This document shows positions 35,688 to 48,585 of a stretch of 64,000 nt of DNA, piece after piece. Source of the DNA: Steinernema hermaphroditum (Eukaryota; Nematoda; Chromadorea; Rhabditida; Steinernematidae); NCBI GenBank assembly GCA_030435675.1, contig CM059625.1, positions 6,758,001 to 6,822,000 on the forward strand. Reading direction: 5' to 3'. The notes beneath the pieces are model-generated. The model worked only from the letters and a program-made list of their open reading frames with translations. It ran no database searches and was not told where the DNA came from. The translations under genes and the position numbers were made by a program. The stretch's first letter is position 1. Every line of letters starts with the position of its first letter.

Positions 35688-36144
35688 GGTGGAGCCCAAA
35701 CGTTGAGTCCTACAGACTGTAAAGGACAATTCGGTAAACAACGGTATTGCGCGCCGCGAAAATAAGCGAAAATATCATTCAAAACACTAATAGGTAATCG
35801 GTTTCAGGGGACGTGACAGACGAAAGAGTGAGTTGAGCGAGTGACGGCGACATCACCGAGGAAACGCCGCCTGGAAAACGGAACGCCTCGCACCTGCCTA
35901 CCTATAGCGCCTCTGGAGATAACCGAGCGGAGCTGTCGGCGTTGTTCGCTCTCTCGCGCGCAGATATGGCGACGTGTGACATAAAAGTTGGGAGATATTC
36001 ATAACTCGAGGACCGTTCCTCGCGCGCCGGCGCAATATAGGTAATTGGGACGGAGGAATGTGAATGCGCGCTTCGATGCGACACCACATGCAAATCGCTT
36101 TATCACAAACAAATCCACAGACAGGGCAACGGGGACCGACTGGC
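35688..36144. other. Intergenic
   Basis: GC-richer spacer between two same-strand genes. Overlapping short frames exist on both strands; none has splice support or similarity. Confidence 0.45.
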
Positions 36145-38108
36145 TCAGACCGTACTCGAGGAAGGACTGCCGCGGCGGATCATCATGCGAGACTTCCGTG
36201 GATTTATGAAGTAGTATCCATCGACGAGCCAGGTCATACCGTATCCGTCGCCATACCGGATGGGAGGGATGTATTCACCGTTCAGGGAGGAGAGAGTGCA
36301 TTCATGGAGCCACCAGCCACTAAAAAGCACTAATAAGTGGTTCTGTTTAATTGAATCAACGGGGCGAAAGGTTTTTGAGTGGACTTCGTCATACCATCCA
36401 TGTACTCTTGAAATGACATACGTAGGGTCTGCAATTAAAATGATTCGATTCTTTTTCGTAAACGGCCATTAAAATGATTAAAAAATGATTTGAGAAAAGG
36501 ACAAACTCTGTCATTAGTCTGCTCACTCTAATTACAGGGGAACCACGTGTCACACACCTCAGATGATATCTTCTGACGCATTCAGGCGCCGGATCGTTGA
36601 TCCTGTCGACGGTGGAGAACGGCCGCCCGTTACTGTAGGTGATGTCATACCATCCGGTACTCGCGTTCCCGACTCCGGGCCACGGCGTTTTTATCTCGAT
36701 TGTGAAGTTGCTACTTTCGTCGCCTAGCTAAATTCGGCGCGCTGAACCATCAATGAGTGTGTTTACTACTTACGCTAAAGTCGTATTCACTGTAATAATA
36801 ATCGTTGACGTGCGATGAATTTGGCGCGCGATCACCCCATAAATCAACGCGCAAAGTTACAGATTCGTCCTTCGTCGAAATCCGACTAATAATCTCATTT
36901 CCGATCCAGAATTCGCCATCCTAAACGAGGTTCATAGAGCCATGTTCATGGATAATGAAATGAGAGGCTTACATTCGAGGGTGTTCCAAATCCTTTTTTG
37001 TATTCGTCCCATGTGCGATTCCAAAACCGAACTCTTCCATCGGTTCTCCTTAAACGACAAAATGACATTTTGTTGCAGTCATACGCCATGTGAATCTGAT
37101 GAGTGTCGCTATTTTCCCGCATTACTATTAGAACAAAATAGTCATAATCTTTGATTCTTCAAAGCTGTTCTTGCAGAAACGAGCTATAGTAATCTGAGAA
37201 ACATAAAACAATGTTTTTCAAAATTTTTGCTTTACAACTAACACTTCAGGAACCTACTGTTGGATAACGGTCCATCCGCCCCCTTGTGTGTCCATGTCAC
37301 AGTAAACGACGGTCTTCTTGCCGATTCCGTCAAAGACCGTATACAGACCGCTTCTAAACAAAACTGTCTTTGTTTTCTAAAATTGTGATCGGCTAACTTT
37401 GTGTTTCCGGCCTCCTTGATGTCCATGCAGTCCGTCGGCGTGTTCGTTGGCTTCTCACAAATGTAGCAGAACGTCTGTTTGCAGGAAATAGAATTCTACA
37501 ACGATGTACTGTAGATGAGGTGTAGTACTTGTTTTTACCCATTTCATGCTTCCTCGCTGACTTGCTACGCAGGCTTCTGGATTGGAAATTCCTAGAAACC
37601 CTTAGACATTCTTTTCAACACCGCGAACACAAACTGTTTTCAAAATTCTGATAACGGAAGGGAGAACCATCGCTCCAAACGAACGATCCGTTTGACCACT
37701 TGCCACCAGTCCACGCGTCTTTGCACTCTGTGTGATCTCTAACCATAGCTGAAGTGCACAGGAATCACACCTCCCCTAATGTTTATGTACAAAACGAACC
37801 CGCAACCGCTGTATTTTCAAAAGCGGACTCAATGGATATTAAGTGACCGCTGTGCGACTGACATGACGCTTCTGCTTCGCTCCAACTTCTTAAACCATTT
37901 TCCATATGAACCAAACAACCCTCAAGTGAACATACTTCTGAGTAGTAAAGAATTTGACGCATTTCTCTTTGATGGGCGAATAGAAGAATCCGTCGAAACA
38001 GTCAGTGGCGAAGGAACCTCCAAAAAGGAGGCCGAGAACGACCAGCAGCGAACTCCAGCACGTCACCATCGCGACTGTTAGCACTCCGACGCCGAAACAA
38101 AGCGCCAT
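36145..38108 (-). CDS. Secreted/membrane C-type lectin plus fibrinogen-domain protein
   Basis: A hydrophobic N-terminus (MALCFGVGVLTVAMVTCWSS, signal peptide or anchor) precedes a C-type lectin domain. That domain has CFDGFFYSPIKEKCVKFF, SWSEAEASCQSHSGHLISIE at about 37870-37820, KWSNGSFVWSDGSPFRYQNF at about 37650-37710, and CKQTFCYICEKP at about 37450. It runs straight into a fibrinogen C-terminal domain: DCMDIKEAGNTK...GLYTVFDG, VYCDMDTQGGGWTVIQ, DGEFWIGNEIISRIS, FSTVDRINDPAPEC, then GWWLHECTLSSLNGEYIPPI and KSRMMIRR. The stop is TGA 36145-36147. Introns are short. Such proteins bind glycans or microbial surfaces in innate immunity and adhesion; the ligand here is unknown. The typical calcium-binding triplet of the lectin (EPN or QPD) is not evident in the parts I can read. 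Confidence 0.85.
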
Positions 38109-39612
38109 TAACAGTACGAAATCGGGACGCGAAATCGATTGATACTTTCAAGATCATTGATTGGCTCCGCAACAGTGATTCGAGTCGAATCACTCGAAAT
38201 TATCATTTGGAAAGTACAATAAGTCACCGCTATCTTGTCTCGTGCCAAGGAGAAACGTGTTACCTTTCTATCATTGCTTCAGTCGCTGCATTTTACTGGC
38301 ATGAAATGTTCGCAACCTTGCTCTTTGGGTGAAATCAGCCGATGACTTAGGTCTATAGGCCATGGAACAGCAGGATACCGCTAATGCCAACTCGAGCCTT
38401 GTATATCTATGAAATTTATTTACTGTTCAGCTATTTTGCGAGTGCCACACATTGTAAATACAGCTTTGGTAAATTAACCATTTATTTTAAGTGCACAAAT
38501 CTTATGTTTACATCATAAACATTAAGGTCATACAGTCAGCTGTCATCACCTTTTCGTCAACACACATTTTCTAACAAATAGTTAACGATTAGAGTCCATG
38601 TATCCTATATATGATATTTGCACTAATCGTCCATATACAGGCTCAAACCCCAACCCAAAACCTTGCCGCGCACTGTAGCTCTTTGCCCTATGTTCCCTCT
38701 TTGTTTTGCTCTATCCAGGAACGGAAACAATTTATTTCATTGCAGAGTCATGTCCTGTAAAAAGGACACTTCAATAAAATTTAATGATGCCTTTGATCTC
38801 CGAGAATGTTCACAGGTGGAATGATGTGGCGTGCTGCTGAATTATTTCTGCTAAAATGATGAGCAGCAAAGGATAATGGCCCTTTGGTTGGTATACCAGT
38901 TACCGTAGTCATTTGACGTATCTCTCCACATTCTTCCCACAACTCCGCAATGTTTCTGGGCTCGATTCAAAAGCTGTATCACATTGACTGCGACTTGACT
39001 ACGTCATCTAAGTAAAAAACGGGACAGAAAAAGTTTTTTTAAAAGTTAAAAAGTAAACAGTTCGGACACAAAAACAAACAAGGCGAATAGCAATAAATTG
39101 TTGCCAATTAACGATGAACAGTTGCGATACCAAAAATTGGTCCGGTGCCTAAGCTTAGAATGACCTTTGGCAATAAAATCTATAAAAACTGCTATCAAAA
39201 ATTGCTTTGCCAACTGTATCTGAAAAAGAGCTCTTTTCTAACAAACAATACTGTAAGAGTCTGATTTGAACAACATCATATGTATGTTGCTTTGTTGTAG
39301 TGATCTGACTATACCACGCACAACATGGCTGCGACCAGAACCAATTTATTATTTATCATCACATACATTTTACAGAGAAATAAATAGTTTTCTACACAGA
39401 GCTGATGAATCCGTAGATAATACCCAGTGAAGCCAACATCTTCTGTTCGGCTCTCGTAACAGCGCGATAAAGCCAGAGGCAGAGGCACTAAAGATATGTA
39501 CAACTTCCTAACGACACTATGTACAACATGGATACAAAACGCTTATCCGAACTGAGACCAATGAGAGGCACTTGACGACTGATCCGTTTGATTCTGAAGA
39601 GGCACGCGACAC
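38109..39612. other. Intergenic, AT-rich
   Basis: Long spacer between the lectin gene start and the ire-1 stop. No recognisable gene, repeat or RNA. A minus-strand frame at 39309-39503 is short and without similarity. Confidence 0.5.
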
Positions 39613-42600
39613 TTATCGCCGAGAACCTAAGGGGTCCTGAGGGTTCCTTTTTGTCTGTGGCCGTTTTCCCACTCTTCCCACAATTTTCTTATCCTTTCTT
39701 TCGTTCCTTCCTAGCACCGGAGTAAAGCCTTCTTCTTCCTGAAACATCGCTGTCAAACGGGCACGTTCAATGGGAACATCACTCACACTTGCCAGTATAT
39801 CGTCATGCTCTAGCTGAACGTCTCTTGGATCGTCCAGATACACTTGTGCAGTTGCATAGTCATATTGAGCGAACACGCTTTCTTTCGCGTGAAGCGTCGC
39901 TGCCATTGCCAAGTAGACATGAATCAAAAGCTAAATTCGCAAACATGAAAAAGCCGTATAGTTCTAATAATACCTTCGGAAAGCGAGAAGTGAAATAAGA
40001 CAAATAGCCACTGGGAATCGATCCTAGCGACTTTTGTAGATCTTTGCTTAGTTCAGCATAGTGATTCTTCTTGTTTCTCAGCGCCCTAATCAGATGCACA
40101 ACCGATGATGAGTTGTACGATCGGTGGTTTCTCAAATCTACAAAGAACACTAGTGTGCGCTGTCTATACCGTTCTCAGTGTACCTGTTTGAAGTAGGGGG
40201 CAGATTTCGTTTCCCCAATTCTCGGAGACTACATCATGTGCGCCTCGTTCGAGTCTCCTCATGATGAAGCGTTCTTCGCTCATCTTCTCTATGCAGTCAC
40301 TAACATCCTGCAGGCAAAAAGACACATTGAGGCAAACGATCTTTTGATTGTTACCAAAAGCATTTGCAGGCGCTTAGAGTCGTTCCAGAAGAATGGGTGC
40401 ACGCCCACAGCGTTTATTGTCGGTCGGCGTTTCGGGTTGCGCCTGATCATTGATTCGATAAGATTTATGGCGATGTAGTCCTCTGAAAATGCACCGCACT
40501 TGAACCTTCGACACAATAAAAATTATTACTTTGCTTTTCAAGCGGATTAAGGGACCACCGTTGTTCCCTGATGTTTTCCTGTCTTCGGAAGCCATCGCCG
40601 AACGGGTGCACTCCGGTGAGAACGTAGCCGAACAGACAGCCAATGGCGAATACATCGGTTGCGTGGGTCTGGAAACGAACTCTTTTATGGGAAGACGAAG
40701 CGGTTGAGTTACAAGCTGAATGTTGTCCTCGAACACTTCCGGAGCGATCCAACCGTCTGTACCGACGAGGCCTGTCCGCTTCGAGTACTCGCCACTCATC
40801 GCCAGCTCTTTGCATAGACCGAAATCTGATATTTTAACCTTAACAGTGCCGTTTTTGACGCTCAGGAGTACGTTTTGCGGCTTTATATCTCGATGTACTG
40901 AAATGGACGATGAAAACCCCACGGTGTGAGGGCTAGTTGTGCACCTATTTTAATTCTATCATGCAAATGACCCATTCCTGCCACTGCTTGCCGAAGTATT
41001 TCGGTTCTCGAGATGTCAAGGGCTTCTTGAACTTTTGGCTTCGTCACATAGTCTGCCACTGTAAAGTCGCATAACTCCAACGCTATGTAGCAGCAGCTTC
41101 CATCGTTACACTGCAATGTGATCGTACAAGACATGTACTCGCTTCTGACAACTTACGTAATCGTAGAAACGAACAACGTTTTCGTGGGAATCACATTTCA
41201 ACAACGCATCGATCTCCCGCTTGATGTTCACAAGATGTGAAGCTATTTTCTTTACAGCACATTCGCGTGCGTTCGACCGACCTCTGAAACACGATATTTC
41301 AGCCTAGGTTGTGCACTTTGTTCGCACTTTAGAACGATTGTTCCCTCGCAGCCGCGTCCCAATTCGGCCTTCGGATCGTACTGCATCTGGCCCACCTGCT
41401 TCCATCCCTGCGGCAGAGGAAGGATATGACTGTCTTCCAGTGATTCGTCTCTGCCCAAACTGGACCGAGAGAGTTCTCGAGGTGCTGTTATAGATGCTGG
41501 GGCCATAGAAGTAACAGCGGACTAAAGTTTTTTCTTGCACACAGATTCAATAAACGAGTCAAATGTACCTGTCTTCCGCACATCCACACTACGGAGAGGA
41601 GAAGACCGATAACAAAAACGAAGAATCCTATAGTGGACTTCGGATAAACGGAGTACGATGTCTGCAGAATGATAATCCAGTCCCACTCAATGTGCTCCAA
41701 AAGTGAGTGGGTTGAATTCAGAGATGGGTTTTGCACTTTCTTGCCATTTTTCTCCTGTAATCAAAGCATACGATCCGGTACAGAAAGCATTCTATGGTAC
41801 CGTATCGGTTCGGTCCTGGGCAGTTATGCCACGATTGCTGTCGATTCTAGGAATAGCCTCGATCATGGCGATAGGGGGTGGAATGGCCAGCGCTGTAGGG
41901 AAGCTTGCCGATTCCAGCTTCATTGGTGACATTTTCGTTGGATAATCGTGGTAGCCTGTATAATATATAAAAAATTGAGAACGAATGAAACACAATTGTA
42001 CCAAGAAGCATGTATTCTCCTCCGACAGTCTTATACGTTACCCCTGGAAGGCTGTCGCCATTGACGATGGATGGCCGGGCGGTATGTGGTGTTGTGTTCT
42101 CGGAGCAAGTCGAGCAGGAACTCATCTAGAGTAGAATTGTTTTTTTTGCATTGGAAAGTTGAAACATACGTCATCACGAACAGGACATTCATTACCCTCG
42201 ATAAGAAGAGGGCCAAGTGACTTGTGGGGTCCACTTAAGGTGCTTGCGTCAACATATACAGGCAACGCGTAGAGACCGTTGTCTGCAGTCTGTCCAACAT
42301 ACAATGTGGGGTGCATGTTCTTTGGTCCAAGAAACTGTTGGAACTCATCGGCATCGTAACGGTTTCGCTGATTTCGGATCTGGAATCACGTAGAGGTACA
42401 AGAAGAAGGCGTCGACACAGTGTAAAAACGAAATCACATCAAGAAAATAAAAGTGAAGAAGCTATGACGCAGAGATATGCTAATTTTTTCAGATAATGGG
42501 ATCGGAGGCTGAACGCCATTGATTCGCATGATATTGGGAAGCAGCATTGAGCGTCATATCGCATGTTATCGAGACTCGCAGAGCTCCTCGGCGGCGATAT

Positions 42601-45600
42601 ACAACAGGCAGTTGGCGTCGGCATCCCTCTACCGTCGGTTATGGTAAGCTCCATCGGCCTTCGTTCATCATTAGTTCCTTGTTAAACGTGTAGTTAGACG
42701 GAGTGTAAAGTCAAGATTAATGACTATTCGTCTGGATGCTTATGCACAGTTAGCCGACATTAGGCAACTTCCACGAAATTCTCGCCCTTACTATTTATGT
42801 ACATGTACGCGAACTTCTCGTCCAGATGCGCATCGCGATAGGTTTGCTATAAGGCGACGTTACACAGAGAAAAATTCGCAACAGATCAGCTCAGGATGAA
42901 AGCACGCGAAGGTTGTCGAAAATCTGTCACACTTATGCCTTGTGACGACGAGTGTGAATCAACTAATCATCAAAGGTGGGTGCGAACACGACTCTCGATC
43001 ATCACTTTGCGACTATGTGCTTTTTTCTTTCCTTCTTCTTAGTCTTCTTCGCCCATAATGCTCATCTTGCCGTAGTGCCTGCTGTTCCCAATGCCTGGCG
43101 TCCGCCATTAGACCTCTCTCTCGCCCTCTATCAATTGTCAGCCGCTGGCGGCTTATTAACCATCGTCCATTGGCTACGTCGCCAGGTATCAATCCGTCAA
43201 TAGAGCGAACTTATTCCACTCATGATACTACAAAAACGGATTTGCCAGCCATAGCGTGCTTCTCCTCTCTGTTCTCGTTACTTTCCTCGGTGGTCAGCGT
43301 GATGCGCCAACTTTCAACTTAAACATTAACTTTGACGCTTGGCATTGTCGTTACCATCAGCAACGATGAGCATCGAGGCGATACCCTCAACGGCCATTCA
43401 GCTGCCTCAGGAGAGGGAGAAGGAAGGCAGCATACAGAACGGAAGCGAAGGAGGTCAACAGTCACGAATCAGTTCAAAGATGAACAGTCGACGAGCGAGC
43501 GATGAAAGTAACCAACGCTCCAAGAAGCAGCTTCGGCCGAACACCAGTGAAGGAGCCTATCCTGGTGCTACCTCTTCCAACAGTTCATTCCGTCTCGCCC
43601 CTCATGCATGGGACAAATTTCGTCGACTTTCCCGTGCTGATTTTAGTCACTTACGAAGAGCTGGTAAGGTTATAAACCCCTTTAATCACAGCTTTTCTGT
43701 TCCGAAATGTAGTATTTGCGTGCGTCCCTTTGCAACATTACACAAAAAGCGAGTCATCCATTTACACCTACTGCTTATCTAAGAATCTGCTTCTTCACCG
43801 CAAGAAAGAGATCATATTGATCTCATTCGAGCAGCATTATTTCCAGCTAGTCAGCATTCCAGATCACCACCTCCACTGCCACTAACACCACAAGCGCCAG
43901 TCGTGTGCTGATGTCGGAAACGACTATAGGGCGCGAACAAAACATGGGGACAACGTTTCAACGGTGCAATTGCAATTGAAAAAACCACTCAAATCTCGCT
44001 TTCCCATATCGATCAATAGAATCAACCCTTAATACACTGTTACTAGTACTACCCCGTCGGACTTTACTAAACATGCGAAGGTGGGAAAAGCACCAGTTGT
44101 TGATTTATATCAAAGAACGTTCCGATGGGCAGCCCTGGTGACCCAACACAAAAACACCGCTTACACTTTGATTAAAACCTTCAAAACGGAGCCCGTTTAA
44201 CTGGATCGTTTTAGGCTTTAGCAAGATGAGAGTACGGAGAACGCTCAACTACAGTCAGATATGGGACCGATTCACTCGACAGAGCACATTCCACGGCGTG
44301 TCTCATGCGGCACAGGCACCCACGCGGAGATGGAAGGCCATGTGGTACATCGCACTTTGCATATGCGCCACTGCGCTCATAATTCAGTTAGTTATGCTAG
44401 TTTACAAATATACACTGTACGCCAAAACGGTCGACTTAGACGTATGTTCAATGAATAATAAGGTTCGTTTAACCTCGTTTCAGTTGAAATTTGAGAATGC
44501 TCCTTTCCCCTCAGTTACGTTATGCAATCTGAATCCTTACAAAGCGAGCGCCATCAATGAGGATCCGACAACGAGAGAAACGGTAGTATAGAAACTACGA
44601 ATTATTCTCTATTCGTCTGCTTTCCAGATGGAAGCATTTGCGGCTATAATGAACAGAGAAGGATCCTCTTCCGATGGTGTTGCAGCGGCAATCGCTTTAG
44701 GAGGTAAATGATCTGTAGAGTCTAACAAGTTTGCTTTGCACTCAATTGAATTTGCCTGTGGCCCCCCGTAGTCAGTTCAATTCACCACCGAGTGATTTGA
44801 TTGACAATCCTGACGCAACTGTTGCCGCCCGATCAAAAGCGTGTGTTGACAAATTGGCACTCAAATATAACAATGAGGAGACAATTAACTGACATCACCT
44901 CGAATTACAACGCACATCTACAAGGGGCGCAAAGCTAACTAACACCTCTGTGTGTAGGAAGTCGCAGAAAACGGCAGCTGAGCAACGAGTCGAAAACGCG
45001 ACGTTATCATCAAGTGTACGCGCAATGCTTCTGTGGCATCAACAGGATATCAGGCGAGCGCAAGAAGGGTAGCTGCTACGCGGCATACAAGGGAAAAGTG
45101 TCTCTCAACTTTGCTGATGCCATGCAACATTTTGCACCGACAAAGTGCCTCTGTCAGCTCGACTGGGTGTCAAAGACACTGTGGCCATGTTTTCCTTGTA
45201 AGTCAATCGAGAATCAACTGCTGCTCCACGATTTTCGTGTTCAGATAACTCATGGAAGGAGAGGATGTGTGCAGAGTGCAGCGCGCAGCTGGGTCACTGT
45301 CCGATGCGCTTCTTCGAAGGCGACCAAAACGACAAGAAGATACACAGTCAGATGGACGTTTGCCTCTGCCACACCGAATATAACCACTGCATTGCGAGCA
45401 ACCAGAACGGCTACATTCCCGAGATAGATCCGGACATGGAAATTGACACGCTCAACATGACTTCGGCTTTCCCGACTAGGGGGGAGCAGAGAACGACCAC
45501 TACCACCACCACTCAGACTCCGGAGCTGAAGCAAGCGCTGGGTTTCGAAGTAAATCATCTAATGGCTGAAAAAGTAATAGAGTATTTCTATGTAGGAATT

Positions 45601-48585
45601 GAAAGATGACATCGCGATCAGTACGCAAGCGCAACAGAACCTCATATTTGCTGTCGGTGCCATGAAGGATAAGGATCGAATCGCTCTTTCGCAAACAAAG
45701 AGCGAATTCATTCTGAAGTGTTCGTTTAATCAAAGGGACTGCGATATTGAAAGGTACTTCTATCCTTATACTCTTCCACATGGATAGAGCTTTGCAGAGA
45801 TTTCAAGCTGCACTACGATCAGTCCTATGGTAACTGTTTCACGTTCAACTGGAATAGGACAAAAGCCGTGACAGCCCACAGAGCAGGCGCGAATTACGGT
45901 AAATGCCTTGTTCGCGAACATACCGTAACAAACACTCCTAAAGGTTTGCGGGTGTTGCTCTATGCAAACGTCAGCGAGTATCTGCCCACTTCCGAATCGG
46001 TTGGATTCCGCATTACTGTTCACGACAAGTGGATTGTGCCGTTCCCAGATGCGTTCGGCTACAGCGCGCCGACTGGTTTTCTATCGTCGTATGGAGTTCG
46101 AATGGTAGCAAGAAAGAAAAAAAGAAACTAGACGCAGATTCTTTTCAGAAGCAATTCCACAGAATGACCCCTCCCCATGGACACTGTTTGGACGGAGGCG
46201 AAGATTCTCCAGATTTCATCTACAAAGGCTTCAACTATTCAGTCGAGGCATGTTTGGGGATAATGTCCTAATCAAAAAACGGCTGTTTAGGGATGCCACC
46301 GCAGCTGCACTCAAAAAGAAGTGATTCGCGTATGTGGCTGTGCGGATCCTATGTATCCCATTCCACAACGAGCGAAGCCGTGCGCCGTCAGTGACCCTAT
46401 AGCCCGTGATTGCATCAAGAACACCACTCAACATCTAGGCAGGCTGATCGCCGAGGGTAATGTCCCAAACTGCGTGTGTCATCAGCCGTGCAGGTAAAGA
46501 AACAACGGCAACCTATTCCAAAGAGATCTTAGAGAGACTGGATACGAAGTTACCTATTCCGCATCTCGATGGCCCTCAGGAACAGCCAAAGTTTTGGAGT
46601 GCCCGGTGACCGACGACTTATGCTTAGAAAGATACAGAAAGAACGCCGCTATGATTCAAGTATTTTACGAGGAGTTGAACTACGAAACGATGACTGAAAG
46701 TCCCGCTTACACGGTGAGTTGTTCTATGTGTCTTTTTGTATAATTCCGCGAACTGTCAGATGACGAGTCTTTTTGCCGATTTTGGCGGTCTGACAGGCCT
46801 GTGGGTTGGTGCTTCTGTCGTAAGTCTCCTCGAGTTTGTAGCTCTTGGAGTTTACATAGCTCAAGCGTTCGTAAAGAAACGGAAGGCCTCAAGGTAAGAG
46901 ATCTTGAGTATATCGCGTAGGAACTACGATTTAGTGCTTCGTCCCATCAAATAAACCCACACATCGTACTTCCCCCACGCTACCGAAGATCTCAAACCTC
47001 ACTTTCGACAAATCGCTCCAGAGGTAGGTGATGAATTGCGTACTATATAAAATGAGTGCAATCAGGTAAACAATCAAAGCATTCCCTCTTAGAAGAGCTG
47101 GAGCAGCGGCTGTCGCCCCTTATGGATGAGACCAGCGAAGATGAAGATACCCCTTCGCGCAAAAACACCTTCCCCTACTTGCCTCCGGGCGCCGATCTGC
47201 CGTGCTTCTGCACATACGACGAAAATGGCAGAATTAAGGCTATGAAAGCGCTTTGTCCAGAGCATGGCTACATGGTGCGGAGAGGAACTGGATATTCATA
47301 TGGTTCCAGCTTCGAGCAGACAGGAGATGAAGAAGAAGAGCTGCGCGATGACGAAGCCCTATCGGAACAGCAGATCCCGCCTGAGGAACATCCCCTTATA
47401 CCCAATCGCGAATCGTCGAACGAGCGCGAACGTGACCGGCAGTCGCGGGAGAGGTCTTCGCGAGATCGGAACGACGCCAGATCTCACCGATCTACTGACA
47501 GCAATGTGTGAGCGCGTCAAAGATAATATGCTTTGCTTTCAATCTACGGGTTTTGGCTTTTCTCTGAACACCTTCTTTCACAAATAAAGCGTTGCTTGTT
47601 ACCTGAATGAGTCCATCGAGAATTTCGTCGCCAACCGCAGTGCTTTTCAGCCGATGAATCCCATCGTCTTTCAGCAGATAGAGCGCAACAATGACAGATG
47701 AAAAGTCGTTACTCCAAAAAATAGGTTCCGTTGTTCCGAGAGTAACAATACGGCCTGTCTTTGGACTGGTGAAATGTTGGAAGTTGTAGTTGGCATCGGC
47801 TAAATGAAGATCACTATTGCTCTAAGGGATAATTGATACCTGGCAGAAGATGGGCCGAGTAGTCGACGTAAGTGACATTCCATCGTTTTCCCTTCTTTGT
47901 TGTTTGAAACATCGACAAGGTGTATTCTGTGCGGCCGATGAAAACGGTTGTATTGCTACTGACTGGGCACATCCGCTCTTTGGGGTCTAGCGACAAATTG
48001 TTCTCTCTTCTCGGGCCCGAGTGCGGGTCTATACCAAACCAGGAATCCTTTTTACTACCTAAAGTATACGCATACTCCAATAGATGTTCTGAGAGGATCT
48101 TATCTACCTTCATAGAAAATCCCCGTGGAACTCTTGCATGGGAGGGACTGAACTAGTTGGGGAATGGTGTAGGGCAACCTATCGTAGCGGTTCCCTTCTT
48201 CTGGTACGTACAAAGAACCGTCGAGAGGACTCGGCACAAAAGTAAAATCGTGTAGAGCCGTCGAAGGGGCCTTAACTACAGGCTCTGAAACGTCTGACAT
48301 AACAAAAACGACAAAGAAATCGAACGGACCATCTTTGAAAGACCATATCTGCATGCCATTCATGGCATTCAGTGCTGTCAGTTGCCCATCCAACGTTTCC
48401 ACGAGCAAGATTCCTATAGTGCTGCTTGCGGACGTATCATGAAGCGACTAAACGCGATTTTCAGCACTCATGAATAAGGTAAAGATTCTTACATTTTCGG
48501 CCTGTGCAAGGCCGATTAAACAAGCGGTAATAAGTAATACTAATACATGACAGATAGAAAACCGTTCTCTCATCGTATGTCGCAT
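39613..48585 (-). CDS. ire-1: IRE1/ERN1, unfolded-protein-response kinase-endoribonuclease
   Basis: ER stress sensor that splices xbp-1 mRNA. A signal peptide (FSICHVLVLLITACLIGLAQ, about 48490-48560) precedes the luminal domain: LLVETLDGQLTALN, LPYTIPQLVQSLPCKSS, VFIGRTEYTLSMFQ, and LHLADANYNFQHFTSPKTG up to DGLIQ at 47603. The luminal domain resumes at 42379 with MHPTLYVGQTADNGLYALPV. Then come a membrane helix (TIGFFVFVIGLLLSVVWM, about 41610) and the kinase: ELGRGCEGTIVL, ECAVKKI, HRDIKPQNVLL, SDFGLCKEL and GWIAPEVFED. The RNase (KEN) domain has DLRNHRSYNSSSVVHLIRAL, RNKKNHYAEL and YFTSRFP. The RNase Tyr, Arg, Asn and His equivalents look present. The tail ends at TAA 39613-39615. Most introns are about 45 bases, but one is 5.2 kb and holds other genes. 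Confidence 0.95.
43369..43911 (+). CDS. Small hypothetical protein nested in the ire-1 intron
   Basis: Two exons give about 140 residues. Exon 1 (MSIEAIPSTAIQLPQERE... to FSHLRRAG, donor gtaaggtt at about 43667) joins exon 2 (acceptor tatctaag at about 43781) in frame as RRAG/ESASSPQERDHID, ending PPPLPLTPQAPVVC at TGA 43909-43911. It is hydrophilic, serine- and arginine-rich in the first half and proline-rich at the end, with no signal peptide or membrane helix. A core RLAPHAWDKFRRLSRADF may be a folded or binding motif. I do not recognise the family. It could also be an alternative 5' portion of the DEG/ENaC gene 315 bases downstream, but it ends in its own stop. Confidence 0.4.
44226..47511 (+). 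CDS. DEG/ENaC sodium channel subunit (nested in ire-1)
   Basis: Two-helix amiloride-type cation channel subunit. The N-terminal cytosolic end has STFHGVSHA and RRWKAMWYIA, then helix 1 (CICATALIIQLVMLVYK). The extracellular entry is FPSVTLCNLNPYKASAI. A basic cleavage-like stretch (SRRKRQLS, about 44960) precedes cysteine-rich finger and palm segments (CFCGINR, AECSAQLGHCPMRFF, DVCLCHTEYNHC). Then come FNQRDCDI, YGNCFTFNWN, GFRITVHDK, and the palm cysteines in CHRSCTQKEVIRVCGCADPM and VPNCVCHQPC. Helix 2 follows FYEELNYETMTESPAY and contains GGLTGLWVGASVVSLLEF, with the selectivity motif G-A-S. A hydrophilic tail with two clusters of acidic residues ends at TGA 47509-47511, 92 bases from the next ire-1 exon. 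The start lies 4 bases after an acceptor (ctttag, 44220-44221). The stimulus is unknown. Confidence 0.9.

Larger units (their letters stand above)
42380..47602 (-). other. 5.2-kb ire-1 intron containing two plus-strand genes
   Basis: Donor after ATTCAG (gtaaca, 47602 downward) and acceptor gattccag ending at 42380. The exons on either side continue the IRE1 luminal domain in frame with the family. It contains the small gene at 43369-43911 and the DEG/ENaC gene at 44226-47511, both on the opposite strand. The part 42380-43368 has no other supported gene; a 75-codon frame with a hydrophobic start (42976-43203) is unassigned. Confidence 0.9.
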
